From NCBI RefSeq assembly GCF_015832195.1, contig NC_052027.1, positions 18,822,688 to 18,886,687 on the forward strand: 64,000 nucleotides of DNA, read 5' to 3'. Positions 36,529 through 49,439 of the stretch are shown here, piece by piece (within the stretch, counting starts at the first letter, position 1; every line of letters starts with the position of its first letter). This DNA is from Motacilla alba alba (Eukaryota; Chordata; Aves; Passeriformes; Motacillidae). The notes under the pieces were generated by a model, which was not told where the DNA came from, made no database searches, and was given only the letters and a program-made list of their open reading frames with translations. The position numbers and the translations under genes were made by a program.

Positions 36529-39500
36529 GGGCTCAGGGCTGTGTGAAATTCACCCAGGGAATGAGCAGGCAGAGATCAGCCCTACTCAAACCTCTGAGAT
36601 TTTGGAGCAGGCTTTGCTGTCGTGTGCAGAAAAGAGCACAGAGAGGTCCCGTTCTCACCCCTGTAGGCACGAGGGGAATCAATTCTATGAATTTTCAATT
36701 ATGTAATCATTGCAACTATTGCCATGAGGGGCCGTGTGTCAGGAGAGAATGCTTGTTTGCGTCTCAGTTGCTTCATGCCTGTTACACTGCCATGTTTTGG
36801 CAGTAAATCTCAGATCTGACAGCACTTAGCCATGCAAAAAAAGGAAAATAGAGGGAAGGGGAAGGGCAGATATGTCGGAATCCCAGCACTGCCCCTGCTC
36901 CTCTCAGCTGGGAGGGCTCGGGGTGCAGGGGGTGTCCAGCACAGCCCCTGGGGACACTGCTGTGTCCCCAAATCCCAAACCTCTGGTGCTCCATGCTCCC
37001 CCACTGCAGAGCTGGACGTGCCCTGAGTGCTGCAGACCTTGGCTGGGTAATTCTGCACCAAACACCTGGGAGGGTGTGGAGCCTGTCTGATTCCAGTGGC
37101 CATTAAGCTCTGAAGTCTTGGATCGTTTTTGCTGTACAAATGATGGGAAGGGTGTGAGCCAAGGTGGGACTTTGTGTTACTTTATTGCATAGTTACACCA
37201 AAATGAGTGTGCCTCTCTCTGGCAGAGATTTTCTGGTTTTAATTCAGCTCCTGATTAGATGCACCATGAGCAAATAAAGTGTTTGCACAGCTGCCTGTCA
37301 GAGACCACTGTCAGCAAAGTCCTTTCCCATCTCTGCTGGCTTCCCCTTCGTCACAGCATCCTCACCTTGGGCTCTGCTCTGTGTTACAGATCCCAGCAGA
37401 TTTTCCTGGCTTTGAGCTTTATGGACTGTTCCTGGGCAGGAATTTTCAAAGTCCATATTCCCAAGGTCAGGCTCACCTGGGGAAGGGATGTAATGTCCAT
37501 GTCTGGAGCATTTTTTGTGGTGCCAGTTTATTGTTGTGGAAAACACCGTTCACAAACCAGCAGTGCTGGAAAATTCTGTTGTTCCCTAATCTGTAGTGAG
37601 AAGCTAATAAACCTCAAAACACAGGCCCTTGGTTGTTTGGCTTTTTAGAGAATATTGAAATCAATAAACCAAGCATGGGTTTTTGAAGTACAGACAAAAT
37701 TATGTGATTGTATTTCAAGGTGTAATATTGAACTACAAGGTGGTGAGTTTAGTTTTCTAACACACTTGGGAAGCTTAAGAACCATGCAAAGGTGATACTG
37801 GCAAAAACATTTTCTACTTTCTTGGTATCCATTTGCACAGAGAATTATCTGTACAATGTCATTCCCGTGGCTATTGGAACGTGAGAATTGTGGGGTAATT
37901 GAGTTTTTGTGGCGGCATTCTGGACCTTCCTCTGGAAATGCATGTCTCTGAGGCTCATTCTTCCATAAGAACTGATAAATTCTGTTTGTTTTCTGCTGAG
38001 CACAGTGTGTGAAATTCTCCTTCCCTTGAGGAGGGGAAACTGCACTGGAAGTACCACCCAGCTTTCAGATCCACATTTAGAGTCAGAGGAGACTCATGAA
38101 ACCCATGGAAACTCTGGGTACGAGTGAGAAAAAAGCCCGCCTGGAAATATTCATTAATTCACCTGCAAATAGCAGAGGATCACAGAAAGCATCAGCAATT
38201 AGCAGTAATTTAATCCATGGGATGTCAGTAATTAGTTTCATTGTGAGTTGTTGGTAATGCTGCATGAAACACATTGAGAGTGTTCTGACTGCTCTGTTAA
38301 TGTGTTTTTTTCTGGTAGATTTAAGCCATTTGTAGTTAGGTTCATGCCTTTGGTGCCTATCACCCATCCTGAGCATAGGCAGGCACTGAAATATTCCCAA
38401 TATTTCCATGCACCTCCTCCCTGTGACTCCTGCCCAAGAGGGGCTGACACCTGGGCAGGTCCCTTAAAGCCAGGAAATCCAGGGCTTTGATCATGGATCT
38501 GTTTCTCAGTGACTGGAATCCAGTCTTTGGCCAATCTCATCTGCATTTCTTCCTACAGGAGAGGGCAGCAAAAGCCATAAACTCCTTTCCTTCCTGCAGC
38601 TGTGCAGGTGCTAAGCCAAGATGAGGTTTTCTGATTGATCCACTCAAAAAACCCCCCAAAAAACCAGGGCAGCACGTGGTGGTCTTGAGTATAAATACAA
38701 AAACATAAATTTCAACTGCATGAAAAAGAAAATTGAAACATCAAATGCTGTTTTACTCTGATTATTTGGGCTTTTTTTTTTTTTCAAATGGGGCCTCAAG
38801 TATTCCTGTAATGTGATGTTAGTGGCAGTGCATTGCTTGCCTCTTCCCTCTCTTTCTTTCCTCCCTTTGAGTGGTTCATTCAGAAGCTCAGAGAGGTTTT
38901 TAAGATACAGTTTCTGTGTTAAATTCAGGGTCCTCAAAGGTGAAAATTCAAACAATGTTCATAGTGCAACACGTTATATATGAAGTGACACTGTAGTCTC
39001 TCCAGGCAGAAATGATTCAAATTTACCTCAGAGAGTCACACACCTTCCTGAGAAACATCTGAAACACCTCGGAGAACTCAGTATAAATAGAACAATTAAA
39101 AGGCAGATGCATTTCTGAAAAAATGAAAACTGGATTGGATTCAGTCTCAGAGGCTCTTTCACCCCATGCTGGTTTATCTGGCTTTTCAGATGGTGCCAGA
39201 AATGACCTCCTGGCCGTGTAAAGTCCTCAGGTTCACTGGATTTTCTTTACCTCAAAAAGAAAAAATAAACTAACATACCTTTTGGTTACCTTCTTAGCTG
39301 GTTTGGGTTTTTTCCTGCCCCAAGCTATTCACCAGGGGCTGCACTGTGGGACAGTTTTGCCCTTTATTCAAGATGATGTGCCTTCCTTCCTAAGCAGGAT
39401 TGCTCAATAACTGTTTGTACTCCTTTATCTTGGTTATCAGCAGATGAAATGGGAAGGATGGACTACTTAGTTGGTAGGGAAATGCCAAAATTTGTTACTT

Positions 39501-40757
39501 TATCTTGGATTATTTGCTACAGGAGATAAGGAGCTCAGGGCAGCTGGTGGAGAAGATGCAGTTTGAGGCTCGAGCAGCAAGCACCAATAAAAGCTGGATT
39601 CAGAGCAGGAATATTTCGTAATTTGGCTGGCAGTGTTTTCCTGTAGAAAAGTTGGAACTTTCTGTTCATCTCATGAGTACAAAATATTTTTATGACCCCA
39701 GCCCTGGGAAAGTGTAGTAGCAGTCCTAATGAGTGTAACAGATTTGGAAAAGGTTAGAATATGTTGAATCATGTATTGGGTCTTCTGCTGGTGAGGGAAT
39801 GAACATTTGAAAATACTCATTTGTCATCCCATTTGCAAAGAAGGAGCTCACAGAAGTTACATCGTGACCATAAATCTTGCAGAGAAGAAATGGGCTAATG
39901 GTAAATATTACATAATGGGAGGTGTGGGATTTTGAGACATTACCAGCAAGGCAGACTGGTGTTTGGGCATGAAAGAGGGCTTGTTTCACCTTGAGTGGGC
40001 AGAAAATGAGGCATTTTCAGTTGAGCATGCTGTTTGAAAGACCCAGAAGATTTCAGTTCAGCAGAGACATTCAGGAGTAGGAGGCACTTTCTTCTGCATT
40101 ACATCTCCAGTGAAAACACTGCTCAGGCACAGAGCAGAGGCACCAACAGAAACCCTCCAGAATATAAAGGATTGGAAGAATAAAAAATGGAAAGAACAAA
40201 ATGGTTCTGTCCAGTTTAAATGATCAGAGTAGAGGGGATTTGGTACATGTCAAGGGATGGGAGAACTTGTTTAAAAAAGAGGCTGGCAATGAATTAGGAG
40301 AATAAAAAAAAGGGATTGAGGTGGAGGTTATGGAAGCCTCTGAAGGTGCCACAAATAAAGTTGTTGTGAAAAAAAACCCTCACCTTTCTAGCAAGAGCTG
40401 TGTGCAGCCCAGACAGGGAAATTGAATAATTGCTGCTTAATAAAATGGTGTTCTTTATTTCTAGCTAGGCTATGGGTTATTTTTAAATAAGTTTTTAGAG
40501 CTGGATCTCTTTGGGCAGGGAAATCCTCCTCTGGGAAGTGTTTACTGTGGTTTTTCGGGAGTGCTGGTGAAGGGAGTGGGGAAGGGGATGACGGTGCAGG
40601 CAGGACCCTCATACTTGGGATTTAAGCAAGTTTTTAACAAGTTCTTTGCTCCAGGGTGCAAAGGTGAGGGCAGGGAATCCCTGCAGAGGAGGAGCAGTGG
40701 TTCCTGCAGTGTTCTCCTGCCCTGCTCAGTGTGACTTGGGGGGTGGCTGTGCCCTCG
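36529..40757. other. Intronic DNA, nothing recognised
   Basis: About 4.2 kb without a recognisable exon, RNA gene or mobile element. It includes short homopolymer runs such as poly-T at 38772-38784. Confidence 0.45.
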
Positions 40758-41339
40758 TGTGTGTTTTATCTTAGTTTTTTGCCAGGGATGGGATTAAATG
40801 TGTGAAAAGGGATTTCTTGTTGGACTCAGATGTCTGATAGCTCTTATCTCTGTCACAGTCTCACAAACCCTGACTTCTACAGCACTTCAACAAACTAAAA
40901 ATGGAGCCCCATCTCCCTCTCTGCAAGGCCTTTTAAGGATAATCTGTCCAATTAAGAAATGACACCTAAATTATTTTTACTTTTAACCCAATACCCAACC
41001 ACCCGTGCCCACAATGGGGACCTTTTTATCCAATCACACAAAACCACCCAAACCCATGGAGGAGAAGGAGAAGGAGAAGAAGGACCAGCCACTGCCCTAA
41101 AGCCTCCATCTTGCCTCATATATATTGCTACATATCTATTCCTGTATTCTAAACTCTTAAACTCTAATTTTCCCACCCTGTGATATCACACACTTCTATT
41201 CAAACCCCACACCCACAATCCCAGCTCTGTCATTCCATTCTGGAAGCTTCTCCAGGGCCTCAGGTCAATGCAGTGTTCTCCTGGGGTCGGTGCCTGGAGC
41301 ACAGAAAGTCTGGAATTCTCAGCAGCCAGGGCTCCAGCA
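40758..41339 (-). mobile_element. Endogenous retrovirus LTR, family 4 copy X
   Basis: About 582 bp aligning along its whole length with 43870-44431. On the minus strand it starts TGCTGGAGCC (41339) and ends ...AAAACACACA (40758), giving TG...CA termini. A TTAAAAGG box (about 40931-40938) on the minus strand could be its TATA element, which supports the minus orientation but does not prove it. This copy has normal base composition and serves as the reference for the C-to-T changes seen in the other copy. Confidence 0.75.
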
Positions 41340-42816
41340 CTGGTGCTCCTCTATAAATGGGCAGCTCAGAGACACAGAAATCCTGGCAGAATTAACTGGG
41401 ACAGTGCCAGGGGCAGGCCAGCTGGGAGGACTGTGCTGAGATGCACCAGGACAGGAATCCTTGTCTTTGTTCCCAGTAAATCTCTTTCCATCTGTTCTGA
41501 TTGACAGCTCTGGTATAGAAATATTTGATGCAGTGATTTCAGGTACAGAGACACCATAAAACCTCAGACATATTGGCAGAAGCACCTGTCTTTTTGTTGT
41601 TGTTTTTTATGAGCAGTTTGTTTTCCCCTTCAAAATGATGGACTGAGAGTGAAGAAGTCCATCAGTCATGTCCTACCTGGCATGCTGGGGAAAAATGTGT
41701 GAAATAAATCAAATTTCACTTGGGCTTTCTGTGAATTGTCACCTCCTGGGGTGGATGGCTTTGAAGGGCAATCCCTGTGTCCTTGCCATGGCTGTGCTGC
41801 CATTGGAGAGGGCATTTCCCCCGGCTGGGTGATGAACAGCAAAGCAGAGCTGTGGCAGTGTGAGCCATGGGAGCTGCTGGAATCACCTGTGCTGTCCAGA
41901 GCCAGGGAAGGCACTGCTGTGCAGATTGAATGGAGATTGTCATTAGTCTAATGGAACCCAGCTCAGCAGGGAGCACTCCTAGAGCCAAAAGTCACCCAAA
42001 GTCACACGTCTGGTGTGTTGTGACATTTCTTTTGTGCTGGTGGGCTGCTCCTTCTGAGGCAATCTCTGCATGAGGTAATACCTTGAGAAAGCATCGCTGT
42101 TTCATGTGAGAGTGAAAGAGTGGCTGGGGCAGGAGCCAAGGGTGGAGCTCCACCGTGCAGACACAAGAAGGACGTGCTTTGAATCCAGACAGCTCTTTGC
42201 AGAATCTCAGTCACAGTTAGAAAGATCAAGGCCTTTCAGAGTCAGGTTTTAAGTAGGATATTTTTTTGTTTCGTATCAGTGTTTTTTTGCAGAAATGTGG
42301 AACAAGTAAATAAAAGAAAGCCTTAAATCACTGTGTTTAATTTCTATTTAAGCATGATAACCTCATCAGAGGTGAGTTACCCAAAGCCTGGCTGATGGGA
42401 AAGGCAGCACAGCAAAGGCTGGTACTGTCAGTTGTAGAGCACATGGATGCTGACACAGGAATCCCCCCTGATTTCAGTGGGATGTGGTTTAATTCCCATA
42501 AACTGAAAATGCTGCACAGATCTTATCATACACTGGTTTTGTTAACAGCATCTTGTGGTCTTCCTGTATTTACAGAAGTCTTTTTTAATTGAGCTAAAGA
42601 ACAAATCATTTCTAATCCCATTTGACCTTGGAGACTGGGCTCTACTTGAAATCTTAACTTGAAGACAAGGCTTGGTTTCTCTTCAGCTTTTTCTGGCCTG
42701 TCACTGAGACACTTTTTAAGTCCATGGAATTCTGGCTGTGTGTCACGTGTCTGTCAGTATCTTTACATGGAGCTCACTGATAATTCCAGTAAATCAGTTA
42801 TTGGGAACATTCTGTG
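41340..42816. other. Intronic DNA, nothing recognised
   Basis: No exon or confident repeat was recognised. Confidence 0.45.
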
Positions 42817-42925
42817 TATACACACACACACACACATATATGTATATATATATATATATATATGATATATACATATAGAATATTTGGGAATATTCTGTAG
42901 ATATGCACACACACATATATACATA

Positions 42926-42966
<41 letters not shown>
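42817..42966. repeat. Compound (CA)n/(TA)n microsatellite
   Basis: Two adjacent blocks, each with a short CA run followed by a TA run (42821-42862 and 42906-42964). Each is preceded by a similar GGGAAnATTCTGT word, so the second block looks like a local duplication of the first. Confidence 0.9.
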
Positions 42967-42968
<2 letters not shown>

Positions 42969-43863
42969 TTAACCAGGTTGGTCTCATGGCATAGTAAGAT
43001 ACTGTGGCACTGTAGGTAGATGCTGTGTAGCTGAATAGGGAAATAAATCAGATTTATCATTTATATATTTGAAACCCCTTTAAGGACTCTGCTTCATTGC
43101 TTGTCCTCGCCAAAGTTCAGTGAGTGCAGTGAGTTCGTGGCAGGCTGCCTCCATGGCAGCTGCATATTCTCTGGTGCTTTATTTTAAATACGAACTGTGC
43201 AGCAAGAAATGCATCAATATTTCAGGTGTTTTGAACAGCCTCTGGCTGTAAGAGGCCCTGGCAGTGCCTCCAGTGGGCAGCATCCCTTCCCCAGCTCTCT
43301 GCTCTCTCTGTGGCCTTTGGTGGAGTTTCAGGTGGATGATTCATGATTTCTTTCCTTTTCTTCTTTACCTCCAATGCAAAAATCATCCACAGCAGCAGAC
43401 CAGTGTTACTGTGAATGTCCCTGGTTTGGGTGTGTTTGGTTTTCAGTTTCACTCCTGCTGGCAGCTCACCTCACCCTCCTCAGGGCCCTGTCCTGGAAAG
43501 CTCTGGGAGCTGCTGACAGCCATTCCACACTCAGTGCCACGAGGAATAAGGCTCAACAGGAATTTGAGACTACAGTTGAGTGGAACTCTGTAAATAAATA
43601 ACACCAAACAATTGCATTCCTCAGCTCCCCTCAGTAAAAAATAAAATAAATTACCATAAGTATGTACTGAATGTCATTCTGATGGGACTGCCCCTTCCTT
43701 TTATTGCAAATGGGGAACAATTCAAGCAGGGCATGGCTGAATTTCCAAGGTAGAGTAAATAAAATGAAAACTGGGTTCTGTTTCACAATAACCACATGCT
43801 AACTAATTCTTTAGACTTTGTTCTGAAATGTTCAAGTCCTGAAACTTGCAGTTATTCTTTAGA
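42967..43863. other. Intronic DNA, nothing recognised
   Basis: No exon or repeat family was recognised in about 900 bp. Confidence 0.45.
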
Positions 43864-44437
43864 GATACCTATGAAGGTTTTGGGGTTTTTTTGGTTGGGT
43901 TGGGATTAAATGTGTAAGATGATATTCCTTGCTTGGATTTAGATGTTTATTAGTTTTATTTATATTATAGTTTTACAAACTGTGAGTTTTATAGTACTTT
44001 AATAAACTAAAAATGGAGTTGTATTTTTTTCGAAGTTTTTTTAAGGATAAACTGTTTAGTTAAGAAATTACACAAATTATTTTTTATTTTTGACTTAATA
44101 ACTAATTACTTGTGCTTTGCAATGTGGATTTTTTTATCTAACTGCACAATACTACTTAAACTTATGAAGAAGAAGGTGAAGAAGAAGGATCGGGTTTTGT
44201 TTCAAAAGCCTTATCTTGATTTATATATATTATTATATTTAAAAACTTTGAACTCTCTGTTTTCTACTGTGTGATATTACACACTTTTATTTAGACTCCA
44301 CACCCACAATCCCAGCTCTGTCATTCCATTTTGAAGCTTTCTCTATGGCCTCAGGTCAACGCAGTGTTCTCCCGGGGGTCAGTGCCTGGAGCTCAGAAAG
44401 TCTGAAATTCCCAGCAGCCAGGGCTCCAGCAGATACC
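43864..44437 (-). mobile_element. Solo LTR, family 4 copy Y, C-to-T hypermutated, TSD GATACC
   Basis: The LTR occupies 43870-44431 and is flanked by the exact hexamer GATACC at 43864-43869 and 44432-44437. Over about 43893-44290 most cytosines of copy X (40758-41339) are thymines here, while the G-to-A direction is rare; in a 57-base sample I counted 20 C in X, of which 13 are T in Y, against one G-to-A among five G. From about 44300 to 44431 the two copies are similar without the bias. The left terminus reads TA instead of the expected TG. No internal sequence is attached. Confidence 0.8.
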
Positions 44438-46845
44438 AGGATCCATTCTTGCAGCCTGTGGCTCAACGTTTGCAGAATATTGTGGAATATTATACATTTT
44501 CATAAAGGTTGTTGGCTAAAGCTGCTGCAAAATTGATTCTCTTTAAATGGTTGAATGTCAGGTTTGTTTTCAAGCCTCAGATTGCTTAACTTCAGCCCTC
44601 ACTACTCCTGTTTATTTTCAAAGCTGAAGTCATTTGTTGAAATGTGAATCATGCCAGAGTTTAGCTCTTTGGAGATTGCCTCATGCTTGAGTAGAAAGAC
44701 TGAATTTAGAGTCATAGCATCTCACTAATTAACAGCTAATGAGTATTTTGGTTATCTCACTAACGCATACATGCAGCAGACTTGGGGTGAAGAGTAGAAG
44801 GCTCTGTCTTGGGCTCTCTGTGCTTTCCCAGTTCCATTCCTTCTCTCAAAGAGCTGCCAGCTGCTGATATGTGTTAGGGCAGCTTTTGGGGGAGGTTTAA
44901 TCTCTGTATAGTTACCATTTAAATTTGAAGAAATTGAGTATTTAAACTGGTTTTCCAGAGGCCAAGAGCCAGCTTCACTATAATGTAGCCAAGATAATTG
45001 TATTTACATCAAATATATCTTGGGATGTCCAATAATGCCCTTAGCTCACCTGTTTCTGCACCCAAGATAAAACCCAGGAGCTCATCCTGCTCCCAACAGA
45101 ATTCAGCCAGGACAATGCTGTTCAATTCATGCAGACCAGAACTGGAGTTTGAAGTGTTTTTTGCAGTGGTGAGTGTTTAGTTTTTCAGAGGGGCATTAAA
45201 GCTGTCTGTTGATGTGAGCTGGGTGCTCTCCTCCTGAGGCAGATCCCTGATTGTGGGACCTTCCTCCAGCTCTGGCACAAACCTCCTGGCTTTTCCCATA
45301 AAATACGTCCAGAATCCCCAAAGCTTCCAAGAGGCAATGCTGACATTCCTCTTATAGGATTCCAAAGCAAATTTGGAAAGATAAATAAGTGATTAATGAT
45401 ATTTCTGTAAATTAAGTTTATATTTAACTTCTGCTTTTAGTATGGGCATAAATATTTGGTAACACTAAGCTGAGTGTGCACCTCCTAGAACAGAACAATG
45501 GATTTCAAACTTCATCTTTCCTGTGTATTTATTGCACAAATACAGTTTAAAAAATAATAATACAAATGCTTTCTTCCTTGTGTTCTTCTTTCCCATTGCA
45601 TGTTTATACAGAATTAATGGTTGGGCAATATTTTAGTGTGTGATTTCAGTATAAACACTCCTACCATCCATTATCCATATCCTTGAGATGTATCCTTAAG
45701 CAATACCCTTATTCCTTATGAAATGCTGCCCAAGGCAGTGCTTACATTTGATTATGAAGAGATTTTGTTTATCCACTATTGAAAGCAGTGGGGAAATTCT
45801 TCAGGATCACAGGAGAAATAAATTATTAATATAGGTATTGCTATTGCTTTCATTGGAGAGGCAGATTTCATGTAATACAACAGCATTTTGTTAGAGTTGG
45901 AAATGCACAAAGCTGCTCTTCTTTAACACTTGAGGTGATGTTCTGTGGGGTTCAGATTTTGAATTGTGCAACAATTTTTTCCTTGTACAAGAAAAAAGCA
46001 GGGAAGGCTCCCTAAGCTTTGGCTTGAGCAAAGGAAATGCAGAGAGACTGTTCCCATACTCCTTCAACAACATCAGTGTCAGAATAATTCCTTTTTATCA
46101 ACAGATTTATCTTTTTTGTTGAAATCCTCCTTTAGTCCAAAGCAGATACATTCAGCCTGAGGGGTACAAGGGATGGATTCCTGGAGGAATGTCTGTTTGT
46201 AGGGCCTGGATCAGTGAATTCAGTTCTGTTTTATCCCAGCAATCCTGGTGCATATTAATTGCTCATAAACTTCTTTCACATTAATTGTTTCATATCAAGT
46301 CAGTCTAGAGAAAGGAAAACTGATCAGGAGACCAAGCAGACACTCAAATATCTGACAACAGCACTCTCCAGTTCTCTGACACTTTAAAAACAATCTAAAG
46401 TTTCTAAGCACAGGATTCCCAAGAAACCAGTTTTTCTACATTAGCTATGTGGATAAGGATGAATGTGAGTGGTTGTTAGGAAGTTGTTCACAGGGAAATG
46501 AATTGCCACTGCCATTGTTGACTTTGAGAGGAAGATTGTACCTGTTTAATAGACTCCTTTTATATTGTTTAACAGCTGTGAAATGTGTACTTCGGATGTT
46601 TCATCGTTTCAGTGCATTTTCACTTCAGAGTTGGAAATCCCATTACGCTTTTTATTACAAAATATTCTGGGATGGGGTGAAGAATACAAGGGTGGCAAAG
46701 AAGGGGAATTGTGCATGTGCAGCAGGTAGATTTCATTAGTATTTTGTGTGTTTTCAGGACATTGAAGGCAATACAGGAAGTTTTCTATAGACACTGATTA
46801 CAGATAAATGCATCCTTGATTTTCTCTCCTTTTTTTTTCCTGCAG
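44438..46845. other. 3' end of inferred SYN2 intron 1
   Basis: No repeat family was recognised. It ends in a strong acceptor for SYN2 exon 2: a long pyrimidine tract (about 46818-46840) followed by TGCAG. Confidence 0.6.
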
Positions 46846-46903
46846 GGCCAAGGCTTTTCGTGGAAAAAAGGTCCATGGAGAGTATGACATAAAGGTGGAA
46901 CAG
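46846..46903 (+). CDS. SYN2: Synapsin II, exon 2 (58 bp)
   Basis: Synapsin II is a neuronal phosphoprotein on the cytosolic face of synaptic vesicles that tethers them to each other and to actin in the reserve pool. This exon encodes AKAFRGKKVHGEYDIKVEQ after one leading base that completes a split codon, expected to be Trp (TG from exon 1, G here). The RGKKV...DIKVEQ core belongs to the N-terminal part of the synapsin C domain, which has an ATP-grasp-type fold. The acceptor is a long pyrimidine tract plus TGCAG at 46845 and the donor is GTAACT at 46904. The length and phase (1 base in, phase 0 out) fit vertebrate synapsin genes. I chose SYN2 over SYN1 and SYN3 mainly from exon 4. Third-position GC is about half. 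Exon 1 was not found in the window. Confidence 0.9.
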
Positions 46904-47009
46904 GTAACTGACTTAGCCTGAATGTTATTTTTATATCTGTGCATTTATAGAAACACATATATTTAATACAAGTATGTAATCCCTCCCTGGGGGGATTTAA
47001 AAGCTGTAC

Positions 47010-47113
47010 ATATGTGGCACTTGGGGACAGGGTTTGGTGGTGGCCTTGGATTAATGGTAATGGAGAGTATCTGAGAGAGCTTTTCCAACCTAAATGATTC
47101 CATGGCTCTCTGC
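47010..47113 (+). mobile_element. CR1 LINE 3' fragment
   Basis: The words GTGGCACTTGGGGACAGGGT and CTTTTCCAACCTAAATGATT in order are the hallmark 3' tail of avian CR1 elements, ending in a degenerate ATTCYATG repeat. It is strongly 5'-truncated, as most CR1 copies are, and lies about 100 bp after exon 2. Confidence 0.85.
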
Positions 47114-47173
47114 GCATTCATGTACAGAAAAATTCACAATCTTTGTACCCTAAACCCCTCACAATGAAGGAAA

Positions 47174-47433
47174 TGTGATGGTTTGGGCTGGAGCAGAGTT
47201 AATTTCCCCCCTGGAGCTGCTGGGATGTTGGTTTCCTATGTTTCCACTCACAGCTTTGGCTTTAGCCCTTGAATTCTGTTTATCCCAACCCACAGTTTTC
47301 CCACTTTTACCCTTCTGCTGGGTAAAAAGTTATGAAGTTTTCCCACTTTTACCCTCTGGGTGGGAATGGGTATGGGGCTGAGCTGCCAGCTGGGCTTAAA
47401 CCACAACAGCCCTTTTTTGGCACCCAAAGTGGG
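47174..47433 (+). mobile_element. Short LTR plus primer-binding-site-like sequence
   Basis: A 235-bp LTR from TGTGATGGTTT (47174) to ...AAACCACAACA (47408) with imperfect inverted termini. Nine bases later comes TGGCACCCAAAGTGGG (47418-47433), which matches the lysine tRNA type of retroviral primer-binding site (TGGCGCCCAACGTGGG) at 14 of 16 positions. This identifies a 5' LTR with the first bases of the internal region. No downstream gag-like frame follows, so the element is truncated. It has the same orientation as SYN2. Confidence 0.75.
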
Positions 47434-49347
47434 CTCTTCTGAGGGGATTTTGACCATAATTTTCACAGCATGAAAAACATCTTGTATTCAGGAGTTGTTG
47501 CTTAGAGACTGTGAAGTTCCCAGGCACTCCATGAATTACGTGTGGCAGTTCTGTATCACTAATTCCCCACTCAGGCATATAAATGTGCTCTGGGTGCAGT
47601 GCTAGCTTGTGGGGGTTTAAAAAAATGCAGAATAAATAGGAATAGGTATGGAGATATAATTTAGGGTGCACTAGAATTATAGCTATTTCATTTAAGCTGA
47701 AACTAGGGATTTAAAGAAGTCTTTTCACTGCTTTGAATCTTGAATTGCTCAAATAGATGCTGCTGTGAGAAGCATCAGTCCTTGAGTTGTTTTGTCATTG
47801 GATTCTCAAGGAGTGAGGGAAAGCTGTCATTAACTGTGTGTATCCAGCTGATCTAAATTCTCTGTAACCATACAGCATCCACTCCTTACACCTCTGAATA
47901 CCTGGTGCCCTTGGCTTGGGAGCATGGAAAGCTTTGCCAGGGTTCTTTGGGAGTATTGAGGGAGAGGCAGGGAAAGGAAGATAACTAATTTGTCCATTGC
48001 CACCTAGGCCAGAGCAGGCAGCTGACAGCACAGCCCATTTCTTTAACAGGAGCAAAAACTCGGGGTAAACCTGGAATTCCCTTCCTGTGCTGCCAGAACT
48101 TTTATCAGAGAGAGACTGCAAGTTTCTGAGCTACACAAATCCTTTTGCTTCTCATCAGCATACAAATGGCAACTACTGCAGTGTCCTGCTGCTAATACCA
48201 GTTACTGCAACAGTAATTATTTCATTTTTACACTTTCTCTACATACAATGTCTTCTATGGCACACCAAGCTTTTAAAGTGGTTTGTTAATTGGAGGTACC
48301 CGTTCTCAAGTGGATTGACTGAGTCTGACATTTGCAGTGCCTACACAAAGATCTCATTCTCTCCCCATTTGCACTGTTTTTGCAATAAGCTTGGGAGTGC
48401 TGGCCCAGGGATCCCGGGAGGTGTGAGGGTGTCTGGGTTTGATGAAACCAAGCCCTGAGTGCAGTGCCTGGGCTGCAGTGGGAGGAACAGCTCAGCCCTC
48501 CCTTCCCTGAGCGCCGGGGTGTGAAATGCTCCCAGCTCTGCCCCAGGAAGACTTGCAGGAATTCCATTTTTCAGGGGCAGACTAACGAGGATTGTGACAC
48601 TCTCTATTCTGTGCTGCTGCCCAGGACAGCAAAGACACTTCTATTTATCCACCAGGAGACAGCTGGCTGCATTTCAATTCTTCTGCTGGGTGATGTTATT
48701 GTGAGAGTCTAAGCTGGTGAAAGGCTGGGGATAAATGTAAAACATCCTGTCCTTTCCTTTCAAATCACTGCAGATTCAGAGTATGGGAGCAGCTCCCTTT
48801 AAATTCCACATTTCCAGGATGAGAAGACTTTGGAAAAAGTAGCTTTAATTGAGAATTTTGTGAGATAATTGCTCATTAGCTCCAGGTCTTTTTAAAAAAA
48901 GAGTAAATGCACATAGAGAACATTGAAAGAAAGAGCACTATGAGGAGACACTAAATTCTATAAGAAAATGTTATTTTAATACTGCTTTTTTGCTGTTTTC
49001 TTCAAAACTTTATGTCAATATTGAGCCTGTGTTAATCTCTTTGATAATATTGTGCAAAGCAAAAATATAATCCCTACATTTCTATGCAGACATGGAGGAG
49101 TAAATCCACTCGCTACTGCCCCACAATCCATTTCCACAACATTTTTTAAACTTTTGCTCTCTTTGGATTAAAACCTTTTGAAATGTGATGTCATACTTGA
49201 CAAATACTGCTGGATCAATGCCCTCTTGGTGCTCATTTTATTTCAAATGCAGATTGTCAGCACTTCAGGCCCTAATCTGAAAATCAGGGAGTTGGGAAAT
49301 AAAGGTAAAATAAGCCAGACTGACTAACAGGAGTCTTCTCTTCATAG
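47434..49347. other. SYN2 intron 2, remainder
   Basis: Intron 2 spans 46904-49347 (2444 bp). This part holds no recognised repeat or exon and ends in the acceptor TTCATAG at 49347. Confidence 0.7.
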
Positions 49348-49439
49348 GCAGAATTTTCAGAAATCAACTTGATAGCCCATGCTGATGGCAATTATGCAGT
49401 TGACATCCAAGTCATTCGAAATGGCACAAAAGTTGTCAG
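49348..49439 (+). CDS. SYN2: Synapsin II, exon 3 (92 bp)
   Basis: Encodes 30 complete codons beginning [14 protein letters not shown] and ending NGTKVV, plus the first two bases of an Arg codon (AG) completed by exon 4. The AEFS..NL.AHA.G pattern followed by V..NGTKVVR is conserved among synapsins and belongs to the first subdomain of the C domain. The acceptor is TTCATAG at 49347, following a modest pyrimidine tract, and the donor is GTAAGC at 49440. Entry phase 0 and exit phase 2 fit the neighbouring exons exactly. Only 10 of 30 third positions are G or C, a striking contrast with exon 4. The exon is intact, with no stop or frameshift. Confidence 0.93.

Noticed and set aside
46449..46739. 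96-codon + frame just upstream of SYN2 exon 2
   Set aside because: Not in the synapsin sequence, no acceptor or donor signals at sensible places; chance frame in intron 1.
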